Assembly (NCBI RefSeq): GCF_022682495.2
Contig: NW_026527310.1
Span: 16,570-80,569, forward strand
Direction of reading: 5' to 3'
Origin: Desmodus rotundus
Taxonomy: Eukaryota > Chordata > Mammalia > Chiroptera > Phyllostomidae
DNA: 64,000 bases
The translations under genes and the position numbers were made by a program. Positions 21,194-33,814 of this stretch are shown in pieces. The notes beneath the pieces are model-generated. The model saw only the letters and a program-made list of their open reading frames with translations, had not been told where the DNA came from and did no database searches. Each line of letters begins with the position of its first letter. The first letter of the stretch is position 1.

Positions 21194-22162
21194 GGGAAAA
21201 CGCGCGGTCCTCTGGGTGGCAGGGAGGGCCTCCGTTAACTCTGACACCAGCCCAGGGACCCTGTGGACCTGGCCTGATATCTCAAGGGGGGGGCACGTTG
21301 CCCGGAGGGATGCTCTTGGGGTGGGGCCTGCTTGCGCCTGCGAGGCCCCGCCTCTTGGCCCGAAACCACCCAGCCGTGGCTCGGACAAAAGCCATCTCCT
21401 GGGGGCCTCCCCCCTGTTCTTCCATCCGTAAAGGGGGACCCCTTTACGGATGGAAGAACAGGGGGATCTTCGCAGTGGTGGGGACGGGACGGAGGGGTCT
21501 GCGGTTTTGCAGCCACGTAGGCCTGTTGCTGGCACCCCGGCCCCATGTGTTCCAGCTCCATGGACGAGGTGGGCCGCTTATGGCGGGATTCAGGCGTCCT
21601 GCAGGGGTCAGGGGACGGCGTGGGCACTCCCCGGGCGAGAGAGGGCGCCTGGGACCCGAGAGAGCACCCGGGAAAATGCCCAGCCCTGGCCCCCGGGGCT
21701 CCAGTGGCCTCCCCAGGCTCCTGCCGTGGGGCCTGGTCCCGCTCATTGGGCCCAGGTTCTCCGCAGGTGAATGCCTTTTGCAGACACCAGGGACCACAGG
21801 CCGCGGATCCCTTCACAGGCAGGGGGGGTTCGAGCTCTGTGGGACCCAGGTCGCAGCAGACACAGTCCCTTCTCGCAAAGTTCAGCCCAGACTTTAGAGA
21901 GTAGAAGCGTCTCGGTCCAAGTTTTCCGCCTCGGGGCAGGGTGGGGCCGTTTGAGCCAAGAGAGACTCTTAGCCCCCCAGGCAGGTCTCAGGCCCGAGAC
22001 CCCCAGGGAGACCCGGTCCCTGGGCGTGGGTCCGGCCCGCCCGGGCCCGCCCCACCTGGCCCGGAACCGTGGCCGGCCCCTCTTCCCGGCCCCAGGTCCC
22101 TAGCTCTTCCCTGGCACTCTGCCTCTGGCGGGGTGGGAGACGGGCTGGCAAGTGTGGTCCAC
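21194..22162 (+). repeat. Monomer 21, B2
   Basis: 969 bp, first B2 copy. Linked private set: TGCGAGGCC, CGGTTTTGC, GGCCTGTTGC, GGATTCAGG, CTGCAGGGG, CTCATTGGG (one base shorter), TTGCAGACACC and CAGCAGACAC. The set recurs in monomers 43, 47 and 64. Confidence 0.95.
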
Positions 22163-23134
22163 GGGAAAACGCGCGGTCCTCTGGGTGGCAGGGAGGGCCT
22201 CCGTTAACTCTGACACCAGCCCAGGGACCCTGTGGACCTGGCCTGATATCTGAAGGGGGGGGCACGTTGCCCGGAGGGATGCTCTTGGGGTGGGGCCTGC
22301 TTGCGCCTGCGCGGCCCCGCCTCTTGGCCCGAAACCACCCAGCCGCGGCTCGGACAAAAGCCATCTCCTGGGGGCCTCCCCCCTGTTCTTCCATCCGTAA
22401 AGGGGGACCCCTTTACGGATGGAAGAACAGGGGGATCTTCGCAGTGGTGGGGACGGGACGGAGGGGTCTGCGGGTTTGCAGCCACGTAGGCCAGTTGCTG
22501 GCACCCCGGCCCCATGTGTCCCAGCTCCATGGACGAGGTGGGCCGCTTATGGCGGGATGCAGGCGTCCTGCGGGGGTCAGGGGACGGCGTGGGCACTCCC
22601 CGGGCGAGCGAAGGCGCCTGGGACCCGAGAGAGCCCCGGGGAGAGTCCGAGTTCTGGCCGCAGAGGCTGCCATTGCCTCCCCGGGCTCCTACCATGGGGC
22701 CTGACCGTGTTCGCCCGAGGCCCAGGTTCACCGCAGGTGAATGCCTTTTGCGGACGCCAAGGACAGGAGGTCGCCGATTCCCTCACAGAGGTGGGGGTTG
22801 GAGCTCTGGGGGACTGAGGTCGCAGCGGTCACACTCCATTTTTGGGTGGTTCAGCAGAGACTGGAGGGTTGAAGCGGCTGGGTCCAAGTCTGCCGCCTTG
22901 TGGCAGGGTGGGGGCTTTGCAGGCGAAGCAAGGCTCTTAGCCTCCCAGGCGGGGCACAGGCCAGACTCCCCAAGGGAGAACCGGTCCTTGGTCGAGGGTC
23001 CCGCCCGCCCGCCCGGAACCGCTCCACCTGGCGCGGAACCGTGGCCGGCTCCTCTTCCAGGCACCAGGTCCCTAGTTCTTTCCTGGCACTCTGCCTCTGC
23101 GGGGGTGGGAGAGCTGCTGGGAAGTGTGGTCCAC
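22163..23134 (+). repeat. Monomer 22, A'
   Basis: 972 bp. GCGAGCGAAGG, GAGTTCTGG, GGTTCAGCAG and CGGCTCCTC form an A' subset shared with monomers 31, 32 and 44. Private TATCTGAAG near 22250. Confidence 0.95.
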
Positions 23135-24103
23135 GGGAAAACGCGCGGTCCTCTGGGTGGCAGGGAGGGCCTCCCTTAACTCTGACACCAGCCCAGGGAC
23201 CCTGTGGACCTGGCCTGATATCTCAAGGGGGGGGCACGTTGCCCGGAGGGATGCTCTTGGGGTGGGGCCTGCTTGCGCCTGCGCGGCCCCGCCTCTTGGC
23301 CCGAAAACACCCAGCCGCGGCTCGGACAAAAGCCATCTCCTGGGGGCCTCCCCCCTGTTCTTCCATCCGTAAAGGGGGACCCCTTTACGGATGGAAGAAC
23401 AGGGGGATCTTCGCAGTGGTGGGGACGGGACGGAGGGGTCTGCGGGTTTGCAGCCACGTAGGCCAGTTGCTGGCACCCCGGCCCCATGTGTTCCATCTCC
23501 ATGGACGAGGTGGGCCGCTTATGGCGGGATGCAGGCGTCCTGCGGGGCTCAGGGGACGGCGTGGGCACTCCCCGGGCGAGAGAGGGCGCCTGGGACCCGA
23601 GAGAGCACCCGGGAAAATGCCCAGCCCTGGCCCCCGGGGCTCCAGTGGCCTCCCCAGGCTCCTGCCGTGGGGCCTGGTCCCGCTCACCTGGGCCCAGGTT
23701 CTCCGCAGGTGAATGCCTTTTGCGGACACCAGGGACCACAGGCCGCGGATCCCTTCACGGGCAGGGGGAGTTCGAGCTCTGTGGGACCCAGGTCGCAGCG
23801 CACACAGTCCCTTCTCGCAAAGTTCAGCCCAGACTTTAGAGAGTAGAAGCGTCTCGGTCCAAGTTTTCCGCCTCGGGGCAGGGTGGGGCCGTTTGAGCCA
23901 AGAGAGACTCTTAGCCCCCCAGGCAGGTCTCAGGCCCGAGACCCCCAGGGAGACCCGGTCCCTGGGCGTGGTCCCGCCTGCCCGGGCCCGCCCCACCTGG
24001 CCGGGAACCCTGGCCGGCCCCTCTTCCCGGCCCCAGGTCCCTAGCTCTTCCCTGGCACTCTGCCTCTGGCGGGGTGGGAGACGGGCTGGCAAGTGTCGTC
24101 CAC
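23135..24103 (+). repeat. Monomer 23, B
   Basis: 969 bp because of a lost G in GCGTGGTCCC near 23969. Has CTCCCTTAAC, CGAAAACACC, TTCCATCTCC and private GTGTCGTCC at the end. Confidence 0.95.
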
Positions 24104-25073
24104 GGGAAAACGCGCGGTCCTCTGGGTGGCAGGGAGGGCCTCCGTTAACTCTGACACCAGCCCAGGGACCCTGTGGACCTGGCCTGATATCTCAAGGGGG
24201 GGGCACGTTGCCCGGAGGGATGCTCTTGGGGTGGGGCCTGCTTGCGCCTGCGCGGCCCCGCCTCTTGGCCCGAAACCACCCAGCCGCGGCTCGGACAAAA
24301 CCATCCCCTGGGGGCCTCCCCCCTGTTCTTCCATCCGTAAAGGGGGACCCCTTTACGGATGGAAGAACAGGGGGATCTTCGCAGTGGTGGGGACGGGACG
24401 GAGGGGTCTGCGGGTTTGCAGCCACGTAGGCCAGTTGCTGGCACCCCGGCCCCATGTGTCCCAGCTCCATGGACGAGGTGGGCCGCTTATGGCGGGATGC
24501 AGGCGTCCTGCGGGGGTCAGGGGACGGCGTGGGCACTCCCCGGGCGAGAGAGGGCGCCTGGGACCCGAGAGAGCCCCGGGGAGAGTCCGAGGCCTGGCCG
24601 CAGAGGCTGCCTTGCCTCCCCGGGCTCCTACCATGGGGCCTGACCGTGTTCGCCCGAGGCCCAGGTTCACCGCAGGTGAATGCCTTTTGCGGACGCCAAG
24701 GACAGGAGGTCGCCGATTCCCTCACAGAGGTGGGGGTTGGAGCTCTGGGGGACTGAGGTCGCAGCGGTCACACTCCATTTTTGGGTGGTTCCGCAGAGAC
24801 TGGAGGGTTGAAGCGGCTGGGTCCAAGTCTGCCGCCTTGTGGCAGGGTGGGGGCTTTGCAGGCGAAGCAAGGCTCTTAGCCTCCCAGGCGGGGCACAGGC
24901 CAGACTCCCCAAGGGAGAACCGGTCCTTGGTCGAGGGTCCCGCCCGCCCGCCCGGAACCGCTCCACCTGGCGCGGAACCGTGGCCGGCCCCTCTTCCCGG
25001 CCCCAGGTCCCTAGCTCTTCCCTGGCACTCTGCCTCTGCGGGGGTGGGAGAGCTGCTGGGAAGTGTGGTCCAC
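24104..25073 (+). repeat. Monomer 24, A-short
   Basis: 970 bp: the A-short loss plus a second lost base in ACAAAACCATCC near 24300. First of four consecutive A-type copies. Confidence 0.95.
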
Positions 25074-26044
25074 GGGATAACGCGCGGTCCTCTGGGTGGC
25101 AGGGAGGGCCTCCGTTAACTCTGACACCAGCCCAGGGACCCTGTGGACCTGGCCTGATATCTCAAGGGGGGGGCACGTTGCCCGGAGGGATGCTCTTGGG
25201 GTGGGGCCTGCTTGCGCCTGCGCGGCCCCGCCTCTTGGCCCGAAACCACCCAGCCGCGGCTCGGACAAAAGCCATCTCCTGGGGGCCTCCCCCCTGTTCT
25301 TCCATCCGTAAAGGGGGGCCCCTTTACGGATGGAAGAACAGGGGGATCTTCGCAGTGGTGGGGACGGGACGGAGGGGTCTGCGGGTTTGCAGCCACGTAG
25401 GCCAGTTGCTGGCACCCCGGCCCCATGTGTCCCAGCTCCATGGACGAGGTGGGCCGCTTATGGCGGGATGCAGGCGTCCTGCGGGGGTCAGGGGACGGCG
25501 TGGGCACTCCCCGGGCGAGAGAGGGCGCCTGGGACCCGAGAGAGCCCCGGGGAGAGTCCGAGGCCTGGCCGCAGAGGCTGCCTTGCCTCCCCGGGCTCCT
25601 ACCATGGGGCCTGACCGTGTTCGCCCGAGGCCCAGGTTCACCGCAGGTGAATGCCTTTTGCGGACGCCAAGGACAGGAGGTCGCCGATTCCCTCACAGAG
25701 GTGGGGGTTGGAGCTCTGGGGGACTGAGGTCGCAGCGGTCACACTCCATTTTTGGGTGGTTCCGCAGAGACTGGAGGGTTCAAGCGGCTGGGTCCAAGTC
25801 TGCCGCCTTGTGGCAGGGTGGGGGCTTTGCAGGCGAAGCAAGGCTCTTAGCCTCCCAGGCGGGGCACAGGCCAGACTCCCCAAGGGAGAACCGGTCCTTG
25901 GTCGAGGGTCCCGCCCGCCCGCCCGGAACCGCTCCACCTGGCGCGGAACCGTGGCCGGCCCCTCTTCCCGGCCCCAGGTCCCTAGCTCTTCCCTGGCACT
26001 CTGCCTCTGCGGGGGTGGGAGAGCTGCTGGGAAGTGTGGTCCAC
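25074..26044 (+). repeat. Monomer 25, A-short
   Basis: 971 bp, GATAACG start. Palindrome spacer is GG instead of GA (AAAGGGGGGCCCC), shared only with monomer 26. Has GGTTCAAGC, shared with monomer 27. Confidence 0.95.
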
Positions 26045-27015
26045 GGGATAACGCGCGGTCCTCTGGGTGGCAGGGAGGGCCTCCGTTAACTCTGACACCA
26101 GCCCAGGGACCCTGTGGACCTGGCCTGATATCTCAAGGGGGGGGCACGTTGCCCGGAGGGATGCTCTTGGGGTGGGGCCTGCTTGCGCCTGCGCGGCCCC
26201 GCCTCTTGGCCCGAAACCACCCAGCCGCGGCTCGGACAAAAGCCATCTCCTGGGGGCCTCCCCCCTGTTCTTCCATCCGTAAAGGGGGGCCCCTTTACGG
26301 ATGGAAGAACAGGGGGATCTTCGCAGTGGTGGGGACGGGACGGAGGGGTCTGCGGGTTTGCAGCCACGTAGGCCAGTTGCTGGCACCCCTCCCCATGTGT
26401 CCCAGCTCCATGGACGAGGTGGGCCGCTTATGGCGGGATGCAGGCGTCCTGCGGGGGTCAGGGGACGGCGTGGGCACTCCCCGGGCGAGCGAAGGCGCCT
26501 GGGACCCGAGAGAGCCCCGGGGAGAGTCCGAGGTCTGGCCGCAGAGGCTGCCATTGCCTCCCCGGGCTCCTACCATGGGGCCTGACCGTGTTCGCCCGAG
26601 GCCCAGGTTCACCGCAGGTGAATGCCTTTTGCGGACGCCAAGGACAGGAGGTCGCCGATTCCCTCACAGAGGTGGGGGTTGGAGCTCTGGGGGACTGAGG
26701 TCGCAGCGGTCACACTCCATTTTTGGGTGGTTCCGCAGAGACTGGAGGGTTGAAGCGGCTGGGTCCAAGTCTGCCGCCTTGTGGCAGGGTGGGGGCTTTG
26801 CAGGCGAAGCAAGGCTCTTAGCCTCCCAGGCGGGGCACAGGCCAGAATCTCCAAGGGAGAACCGGTCCTTGGTCGAGGGTCCCGCCCGCCCGCCCGGAAC
26901 CGCTCCACCTGGCGCGGAACCGTGGCCGGCCCCTCTTCCCGGCCCCAGGTCCCTAGCTCTTCCCTGGCACTCTGCCTCTGCGGGGGTGGGAGAGCTGCTG
27001 GGAAGTGTGGTCCAC
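26045..27015 (+). repeat. Monomer 26, A
   Basis: 971 bp. GG palindrome spacer as in monomer 25, then the CACCCCTCCCC / GAGGTCTGG / AGAATCTCC set as in monomer 2, which makes it a mosaic of two lineages. Confidence 0.95.
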
Positions 27016-27986
27016 GGGAAAACGCGTGGTCCTCTGGGTGGCAGGGAGGGCCTCCGTTAACTCTGACACCAGCCCAGGGACCCTGTGGACCTGGCCTGAT
27101 ATCTCAAGGGGGGGGCACGTTGCCCGGAGGGATGCTCTTGGGGTGGGGACTGCTTGCGCCTGCGCGGCCCCGCCTCTTGGCCCGAAACCACCCAGCCGCG
27201 GCTCGGACAAAAGCCATCTCCTGGGGGCCTCCCCCCTGTTCTTCCATCCGTAAAGGGGGACCCCTTTACGGATGGAAGAACAGGGGGATCTTCGCAGTGG
27301 TGGGGACGGGACGGAGGGGTCTGCGGGTTTGCAGCCACGTAGGCCAGTTGCTGGCACCCCGGCCCCATGTGTCCCAGCTCCATGGACGAGGTGGGCCGCT
27401 TATGGCGGGATGCAGGCGTCCTGCGGGGGTCAGGGGACGGCGTGGGCACTCCCCGGGCGAGAGAGGGCGCCTGGGACCCGAGAGAGCCCCGGGGAGAGTC
27501 CGAGGCCTGGCCGCAGAGGCTGCCTTGCCTCCCCGGGCTCCTACCATGGGGCCTGACCGTGTTCGCCCGAGGCCCAGGTTCACCGCAGGTGAATGCCTTT
27601 TGCGGACGCCAAGGACAGGAGGTCGCCGATTCCCTCACAGAGGTGGGGGTTGGAGCTCTGGGGGACTGAGGTCGCAGCGGTCACACTCCATTTTTGGGTG
27701 GTTCCGCAGAGACTGGAGGGTTCAAGCGGCTGGGTCCAAGTCTGCCGCCTTGTGGCAGGGTGGGGGCTTTGCAGGCGAAGCAAGGCTCTTAGCCTCCCAG
27801 GCGGGGCACAGGCCAGACTCCCCAAGGGAGAACCGGTCCTTGGTCGAGGGTCCCGCCCGCCCGCCCGGAACCGCTCCACCTGGCGCGGAACCGTGGCCGG
27901 CCCCTCTTCCCGGCCCCAGGTCCCTAGCTCTTCCCTGGCACTCTGCCTCTGCGGGGGTGGGAGAGCTGCTGGGAAGTGTGGTCCAC
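27016..27986 (+). repeat. Monomer 27, A-short
   Basis: 971 bp. Private ACGCGTGGTCC at its start, plus GGGGACTGC and GGTTCAAGC. Confidence 0.95.
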
Positions 27987-28956
27987 GGGAAAACGCGCGG
28001 TCCTCTGGGTGGCAGGGAGGGCCTCCGTTAACTCTGACACCAGCCCAGGGACCCTGTGGACCTGGCCTGATATCTCAAGGGGGGGGCACGTTGCCCGGAG
28101 GGATGCTCTTGGGGTGGGGACTGCTTGCGCCTGCGCGGCCCCGCCTCTTGGCCCGAAACCACCCAGCCGCGGCTCGGACAAAAGCCATATCCTGGGGGCC
28201 TCCCCCCTGTTCTTCCATCCGTAAAGGGGGACCCCTTTACGGATGGAAGAACAGGGGGATCTTCGCAGTGGTGGGGACGGGACGGAGGGGTCTGCGGGTT
28301 TGCAGCCACGTAGGCCAGTTGCTGGCACCCCGGCCCCATGTGTTCCATCTCCATGGACGAGGTGGGCCGCTTATGGCGGGATGCAGGCGTCCTGCGGGTC
28401 TCAGGGGACGGCGTGGGCACTCCCCGGGCGAGAGAGGGCGCCTGGGACCCGAGAGAGCACCCGGGAAAATGCCCAGCCCTGGCCCCCGGGGCTCCAGTGG
28501 CCTCCCCAGGCTCCTGCCGTGGGGCCTGGTCCCGCTCACCTGGGCCCAGGTTCTCCGCAGGTGAATGCCTTTTTCGGACACCAGGGACCACAGGCCACAG
28601 ATCCCTTCACGGGCAGGGGGGGTTCGAGCTCTGTGGGACCCAGGTCGCAGCGCACACAGTCCGTTCTCGCAAAGTTCAGCCCAGACTTTAGAGAGTAGAA
28701 GCGTCTCGGTCCAAGTTTTCCGCCTCGGGGCAGGGTGGGGCCGTTTGAGCCAAGAGAGACTCTTAGCCCCCCAGGCAGGTCTCAGGCCCGAGACCCCCAG
28801 GGATACCCGGTCCCTGGGCGTGGGTCCCGCCTGCCCGGGCCCGCCCCACCTGGCCGGGAACCCTGGCCGGCCCCTCTTCCCGGCCCCAGGTCCCTAGCTC
28901 TTCCCTGGCACTCTGCCTCTGGCGGGGTGGGAGACGGGCTGGCAAGTGTGGTCCAC
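27987..28956 (+). repeat. Monomer 28, B
   Basis: 970 bp. Many private changes in module 2: GCGGGTCTCAG, TTTTTCGGAC, GGCCACAGATC (the usual SacII-like word is lost), AGTCCGTTC, GGGATACCC. Confidence 0.95.
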
Positions 28957-29926
28957 GGGAAAACGCGCGGTCCTCTGGGTGGCAGGGAGGGCCTCCGTTA
29001 ACTCTGACACCAGCCCAGGGACCCTGTGGACCTGGCCTGATATCTCAAGGGGGGGGCACGTTGCCCGGAGGGATGCTCTTGGGGTGGGGCCTGCTTGCGC
29101 CTGCGCGGCCCCGCCGCTTGGCCCGAAACCACCCAGCCGCGGCTCGGACAAAAGCCATCTCCTGGGGGCCTCCCCCCTGTTCTTCCATCCGTAAAGGGGG
29201 ACCCCTTTACGGATGGAAGAACAGGGGGATCTTCGCAGTGGTGGGGACGGGACGGAGGGGTCTGCGGGTTTGCAGCCACGTAGGCCAGTTGCTGGCACCC
29301 CGGCCCCATGTGTTCCAGCTCCATGGACGAGGTGGGCCGCTTATGGCGGGATGCAGGCGTCCTGCGGGGGTCAGGGGACGGCGTGGGCACTCCCCGGGCG
29401 AGAGAGGGCGCCTGGGACCCGAGAGAGCACCCGGGAAAATGCCCAGCCCTGGCCCCCGGGGCTCCAGTGGCCTCCCCAGGCTCCTGCCGTGGGGCCTGGT
29501 CCCGCTCACCTGGGCCCAGGTTCTCCGCAGGTGAATGCCTTTTGCGGACACCAGGGACCACAGGCCGCGGATCCCTTCACGGGCAGGGGGGGTTCGAGCT
29601 CTGTGGGACCCAGGTCGCAGCGCACACAGTCCCTTCTCGCAAAGTTCAGCCCAGACTTTAGAGAGTAGAAGCGTCTCGGTCCAAGTTTTCCGCCTCGGGG
29701 CAGGGTGGGGCCGTTTGAGCCAAGAGAGACTCTTAGCCCCCCAGGCAGGTCTCAGGCCCGAGACCCCCAGGGAGACCCGGTCCCTGGGCGTGGGTCCCGC
29801 CCGCCCGGGCCCGCCCCACCCGGCCCGGAACCGTGGCCGGCCCCTCTTCCCGGCCCCAGGTCCCTAGCTCTTCCCTGGCACTCTGCCTCTGGCGGGGTGG
29901 GAGACGGGCTGGCAAGTGTGGTCCAC
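28957..29926 (+). repeat. Monomer 29, B
   Basis: 970 bp. The only B copy directly following another B. Private CCCGCCGCTTGG and CCCACCCGGCCC. Confidence 0.95.
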
Positions 29927-30897
29927 GGGAAAACGCGCGGTCCTCTGGGTGGCAGGGAGGGCCTCCGTTAACTCTGACACCAGCCCAGGGACCCTGTGGA
30001 CCTGGCCTGATATCTCAAGGGGGGGGCACGTTGCCCGGAGGGATGCTCTTGGGGTGGGGCCTGCTTGCGCCTGCGCGGCCCCGCCTCTTGGCCCGAAACC
30101 ACCCAGCCGCGGCTCGGACAAAAGCCATCTCCTGGGGGCCTCCCCCCTGTTCTTCCATCCGTAAAGGGGGACCCCTTTACGGATGGAAGAACAGGGGGAT
30201 CTTCGCAGTGGTGGGGACGGGACGGAGGGGTCTGCGGGTTTGCAGCCACGTAGGCCAGTTGCTGGCACCCCGGCCCCATGTGTCCCAGCTCCATGGACGA
30301 GGTGGGCCGCTTATGGCGGGATGCAGGCGTCCTGCGGGGGTCAGGGGACGGCGTGGGCACTCCCCGGGCGAGAGAGGGCGCCTGGGACCCGAGAGAGCCC
30401 CGGGGAGAGTCCGAGGCCTGGCCGCAGAGGCTGCCTTGCCTCCCCGGGCTCCTACCATGGGGCCTGACCGTGTTCGCCCGAGGCCCAGGTTCACCGCAGG
30501 TGAATGCCTTTTGCGGACGCCAAGGACAGGAGGTCGCCGATTCCCTCACAGAGGTGGGGGTTGGAGCTCTGGGGGACTGAGGTCGCAGCGGTCACACTCC
30601 ATTTTTGGGTGGTTCAGCAGAGACTGGAGGGTTGAAGCGGCTGGGTCCAAGTCTGCCGCCTTGTGGCAGGGTGGGGGCTTTGCAGGCGAAGCAAGGCTCT
30701 TAGCCTCCCAGGCGGGGCACAGGCCAGACTCCCCAAGGGAGAACCGGTCCTTGGTCGAGGGTCCCGCCCGCCCGCCCGGAACCGCTCCACCTGGCGCGGA
30801 ACCGTGGCCGGCCCCTCTTCCCGGCCCCAGGTCCCTAGCTCTTCCCTGGCACTCTGCCTCTGCGGGGGTGGGAGAGCTGCTGGGAAGTGTGGTCCAC
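29927..30897 (+). repeat. Monomer 30, A-short
   Basis: 971 bp. Otherwise typical, but has GGTTCAGCAG from the A' subset while keeping an A tail. Confidence 0.95.
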
Positions 30898-31869
30898 GGG
30901 ATAACGCGCGGTCCTCTGGGTGGCAGGGAGGGCCTCCGTTAACTCTGACACCAGCCCAGGGACCCTGTGGACCTGGCCTGATATCTCAAGGGGGGGGCAC
31001 GTTACCCGGAGGGATGCTCTTGGGGTGGGGCCTGCTTGCGCCTGCGCGGCCCCGCCTCTTGGCCCGAAACCACCCAGCCGCGGCTCGGACAAAAGCCATC
31101 TCCTGGGGGCCTCCCCCCTGTTCTTCCATCCGTAAAGGGGGACCCCTTTACGGATGGAAGAACAGGGGGATCTTCGCAGTGGTGGGGACGGGACGGAGGG
31201 GTCTGCGGGTTTGCAGCCACGTAGGCCAGTTGCTGGCACCCCGGCCCCATGTGTCCCAGCTCCATGGACGAGGTGGGCCGCTTATGGCGGGATGCAGGCG
31301 TCCTGCGGGGGTCAGGGGACGGCGTGGGCACTCCCCGGGCGAGCGAAGGCGCCTGGGACCCGAGAGAGCCCCGGGGAGAGTCCGAGTTCTGGCCGCAGAG
31401 GCTGCCATTGCCTCCCCGGGCTCCTACCATGGGGCCTGACCGTGTTCGCCCGAGGCCCAGGTTCACCGCAGGTGAATGCCTTTTGCGGACGCCAAGGACA
31501 GGAGGTCGCCGATTCCCTCACAGAGGTGGGGGTTGGAGCTCTGGGGGACTGAGGTCGCAGCGGTCACACTCCATTTTTGGGTGGTTCAGCAGAGACTGGA
31601 GGGTTGAAGCGGCTGGGTCCAAGTCTGCCGCCTTGTGGCAGGGTGGGGGCTTTGCAGGCGAAGCAAGGCTCTTAGCCTCCCAGGCAGGGCACAGGCCAGA
31701 CTCCCCAAGGGAGAACCGGTCCTTGGTCGAGGGTCCCGCCCGCCCGCCCGGAACCGCTCCACCTGGCGCGGAACCGTGGCCGGCTCCTCTTCCAGGCACC
31801 AGGTCCCTAGTTCTTTCCTGGCACTCTGCCTCTGCGGGGGTGGGAGAGCTGCTGGGAAGTGTGGTCCAC
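30898..31869 (+). repeat. Monomer 31, A'
   Basis: 972 bp. GATAACG start, private CGTTACCCGG near 31003, full A' subset in module 2. Confidence 0.95.
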
Positions 31870-32842
31870 GGGAAAACGCGCGGTCCTCTGGGTGGCAGGG
31901 AGGGCCTCCCTTAACTCTGACACCAGCCCAGGGACCCTGTGGACCTGGCCTGATATCTCAAGGGGGGGGGCACGTTGCCCGGAGGGATGCTCTTGGGGTG
32001 GGGCCTGCTTGCGCCTGCGCGGCCCCGCCTCTTGGCCCGAAACCACCCAGCCGCGGCTCGGACAAAAGCCATCTCCTGGGGGCCTCCCCCCTGTTCTTCC
32101 ATCCGTAAAGGGGGACCCCTTTACGGATGGAAGAACAGGGGGATCTTCGCAGTGGTGGGGACGGGACGGAGGGGTCTGCGGGTTTGCAGCCACGTAGGCC
32201 AGTTGCTGGCACCCCGGCCCCATGTGTCCCAGCTCCATGGACGAGGTGGGCCGCTTATGGCGGGATGCAGGCGTCCGGCGGGGGTCAGGGGACGGCGTGG
32301 GCACTCCCCGGGCGAGCGAAGGCGCCTGGGACCCGAGAGAGCCCCGGGGAGAGTCCGAGTTCTGGCCGCAGAGGCTGCCATTGCCTCCCCGGGCTCCTAC
32401 CATGGGGCCTGACCGTGTTCGCCCGAGGCCCAGGTTCACCGCAGGTGAATGCCTTTTGCGGACGCCAAGGACAGGAGGTCGCCGATTCCCTCACAGAGGT
32501 GGGGGTTGGAGCTCTGGGGGACTGAGGTCGCAGCGGTCACACTCCATTTTTGGGTGGTTCAGCAGAGACTGGAGGGTTGAAGCGGCTGGGTCCAAGTCTG
32601 CCGCCTTGTGGCAGGGTGGGGGCTTTGCAGGCGAAGCAAGGCTCTTAGCCTCCCAGGCAGGGCACAGGCCAGACTCCCCAAGGGAGAACCGGTCCTTGGT
32701 CGAGGGTCCCGCCCGCCCGCCCGGAACCGCTCCACCTGGCGCGGAACCGTGGCCGGCTCCTCTTCCAGGCACCAGGTCCCTAGTTCTTTCCTGGCACTCT
32801 GCCTCTGCGGGGGTGGGAGAGCTGCTGGGAAGTGTGGTCCAC
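31870..32842 (+). repeat. Monomer 32, A' (longest copy)
   Basis: 973 bp because the G-run has nine Gs instead of eight. Has CTCCCTTAAC and private CGTCCGGCGG. Module 2 repeats that of monomer 31, indicating a one-monomer tandem duplication. Confidence 0.95.
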
Positions 32843-33814
32843 GGGAAAACGCGCGGTCCTCTGGGTGGCAGGGAGGGCCTCCCTTAACTCTGACACCAGC
32901 CCAGGGACCCTGTGGACCTGGCCTGATATCTCAAGGGGGGGGCACGTTGCCCGGAGGGATGCTCTTGGGGTGGGGCCTGCTTGCGCCTGCGCGGCCCCGC
33001 CTCTTGGCCCGAAACCACCCAGCCGCGGCTCGGACAAAAGCCATCTCCTGGGGGCCTCCCCCCTGTTCTTCCATCCGTAAAGGGGGACCCCTTTACGGAT
33101 GGAAGAACAGGGGGATCTTCGCAGTGGTGGGGACGGGACGGAGGGGTCTGCGGGTTTGCAGCCACGTAGGCCAGTTGCTGGCACCCCGGCCCCATGTGTC
33201 CCAGCTCCATGGACGAGGTGGGCCGCTTATGGCGGGATGCAGGCGTCCTGCGGGGGTCAGGGGACGGCGTGGGCACTCCCCGGGCGGGAGAGGGCGCCTG
33301 GGACCCGAGAGAGCCCCGGGGAGAGTCCGAGGCCTGGCCGCAGAGGCTGCCATTGCCTCCCCGGGCTCCTACCATGGGGCCTGACCGTGTTCGCCCGAGG
33401 CCCAGGTTCACCGCAGGTGAATGCCTTTTGCGGACGCCAAGGACAGGAGGTCGCCGATTCCCTCACAGAGGTGGGGGTTGGAGCTCTGGGGGACTGAGGT
33501 CGCAGCGGTCACACTCCATTTTTGGGTGGTTCCGCAGAGACTGGAGGGTTGAAGCGGCTGGGTCCAAGTCTGCCGCCTTGTGGCAGGGTGGGGGCTTTGC
33601 AGGCGAAGCAAGGCTCTTAGCCTCCCAGGCGGGGCACAGGCCAGAATCTCCAAGGGAGAACCGGTCCTTGGTCGAGGGTCCCGCCCGCCCGCCCGGAACC
33701 GCTCCACCTGGCGCGGAACCGTGGCCGGCCCCTCTTCCCGGCCCCAGGTCCCTAGCTCTTCCCTGGCACTCTGCCTCTGCGGGGGTGGGAGAGCTGCTGG
33801 GAAGTGTGGTCCAC
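32843..33814 (+). repeat. Monomer 33, A
   Basis: 972 bp. Same CTCCCTTAAC start as monomer 32, private GGGCGGGAGAGG near 33286, then AGAATCTCC. Confidence 0.95.

Noticed and set aside
25651..27060. Long open reading frames (up to 469 codons) on both strands in every monomer
   Set aside because: The translations are Pro/Gly/Arg/Ala-rich with no recognisable domain. They occur in several overlapping frames, change length with each 1-bp subtype indel, and run across monomer boundaries. They are a by-product of few stop codons in GC-rich DNA.
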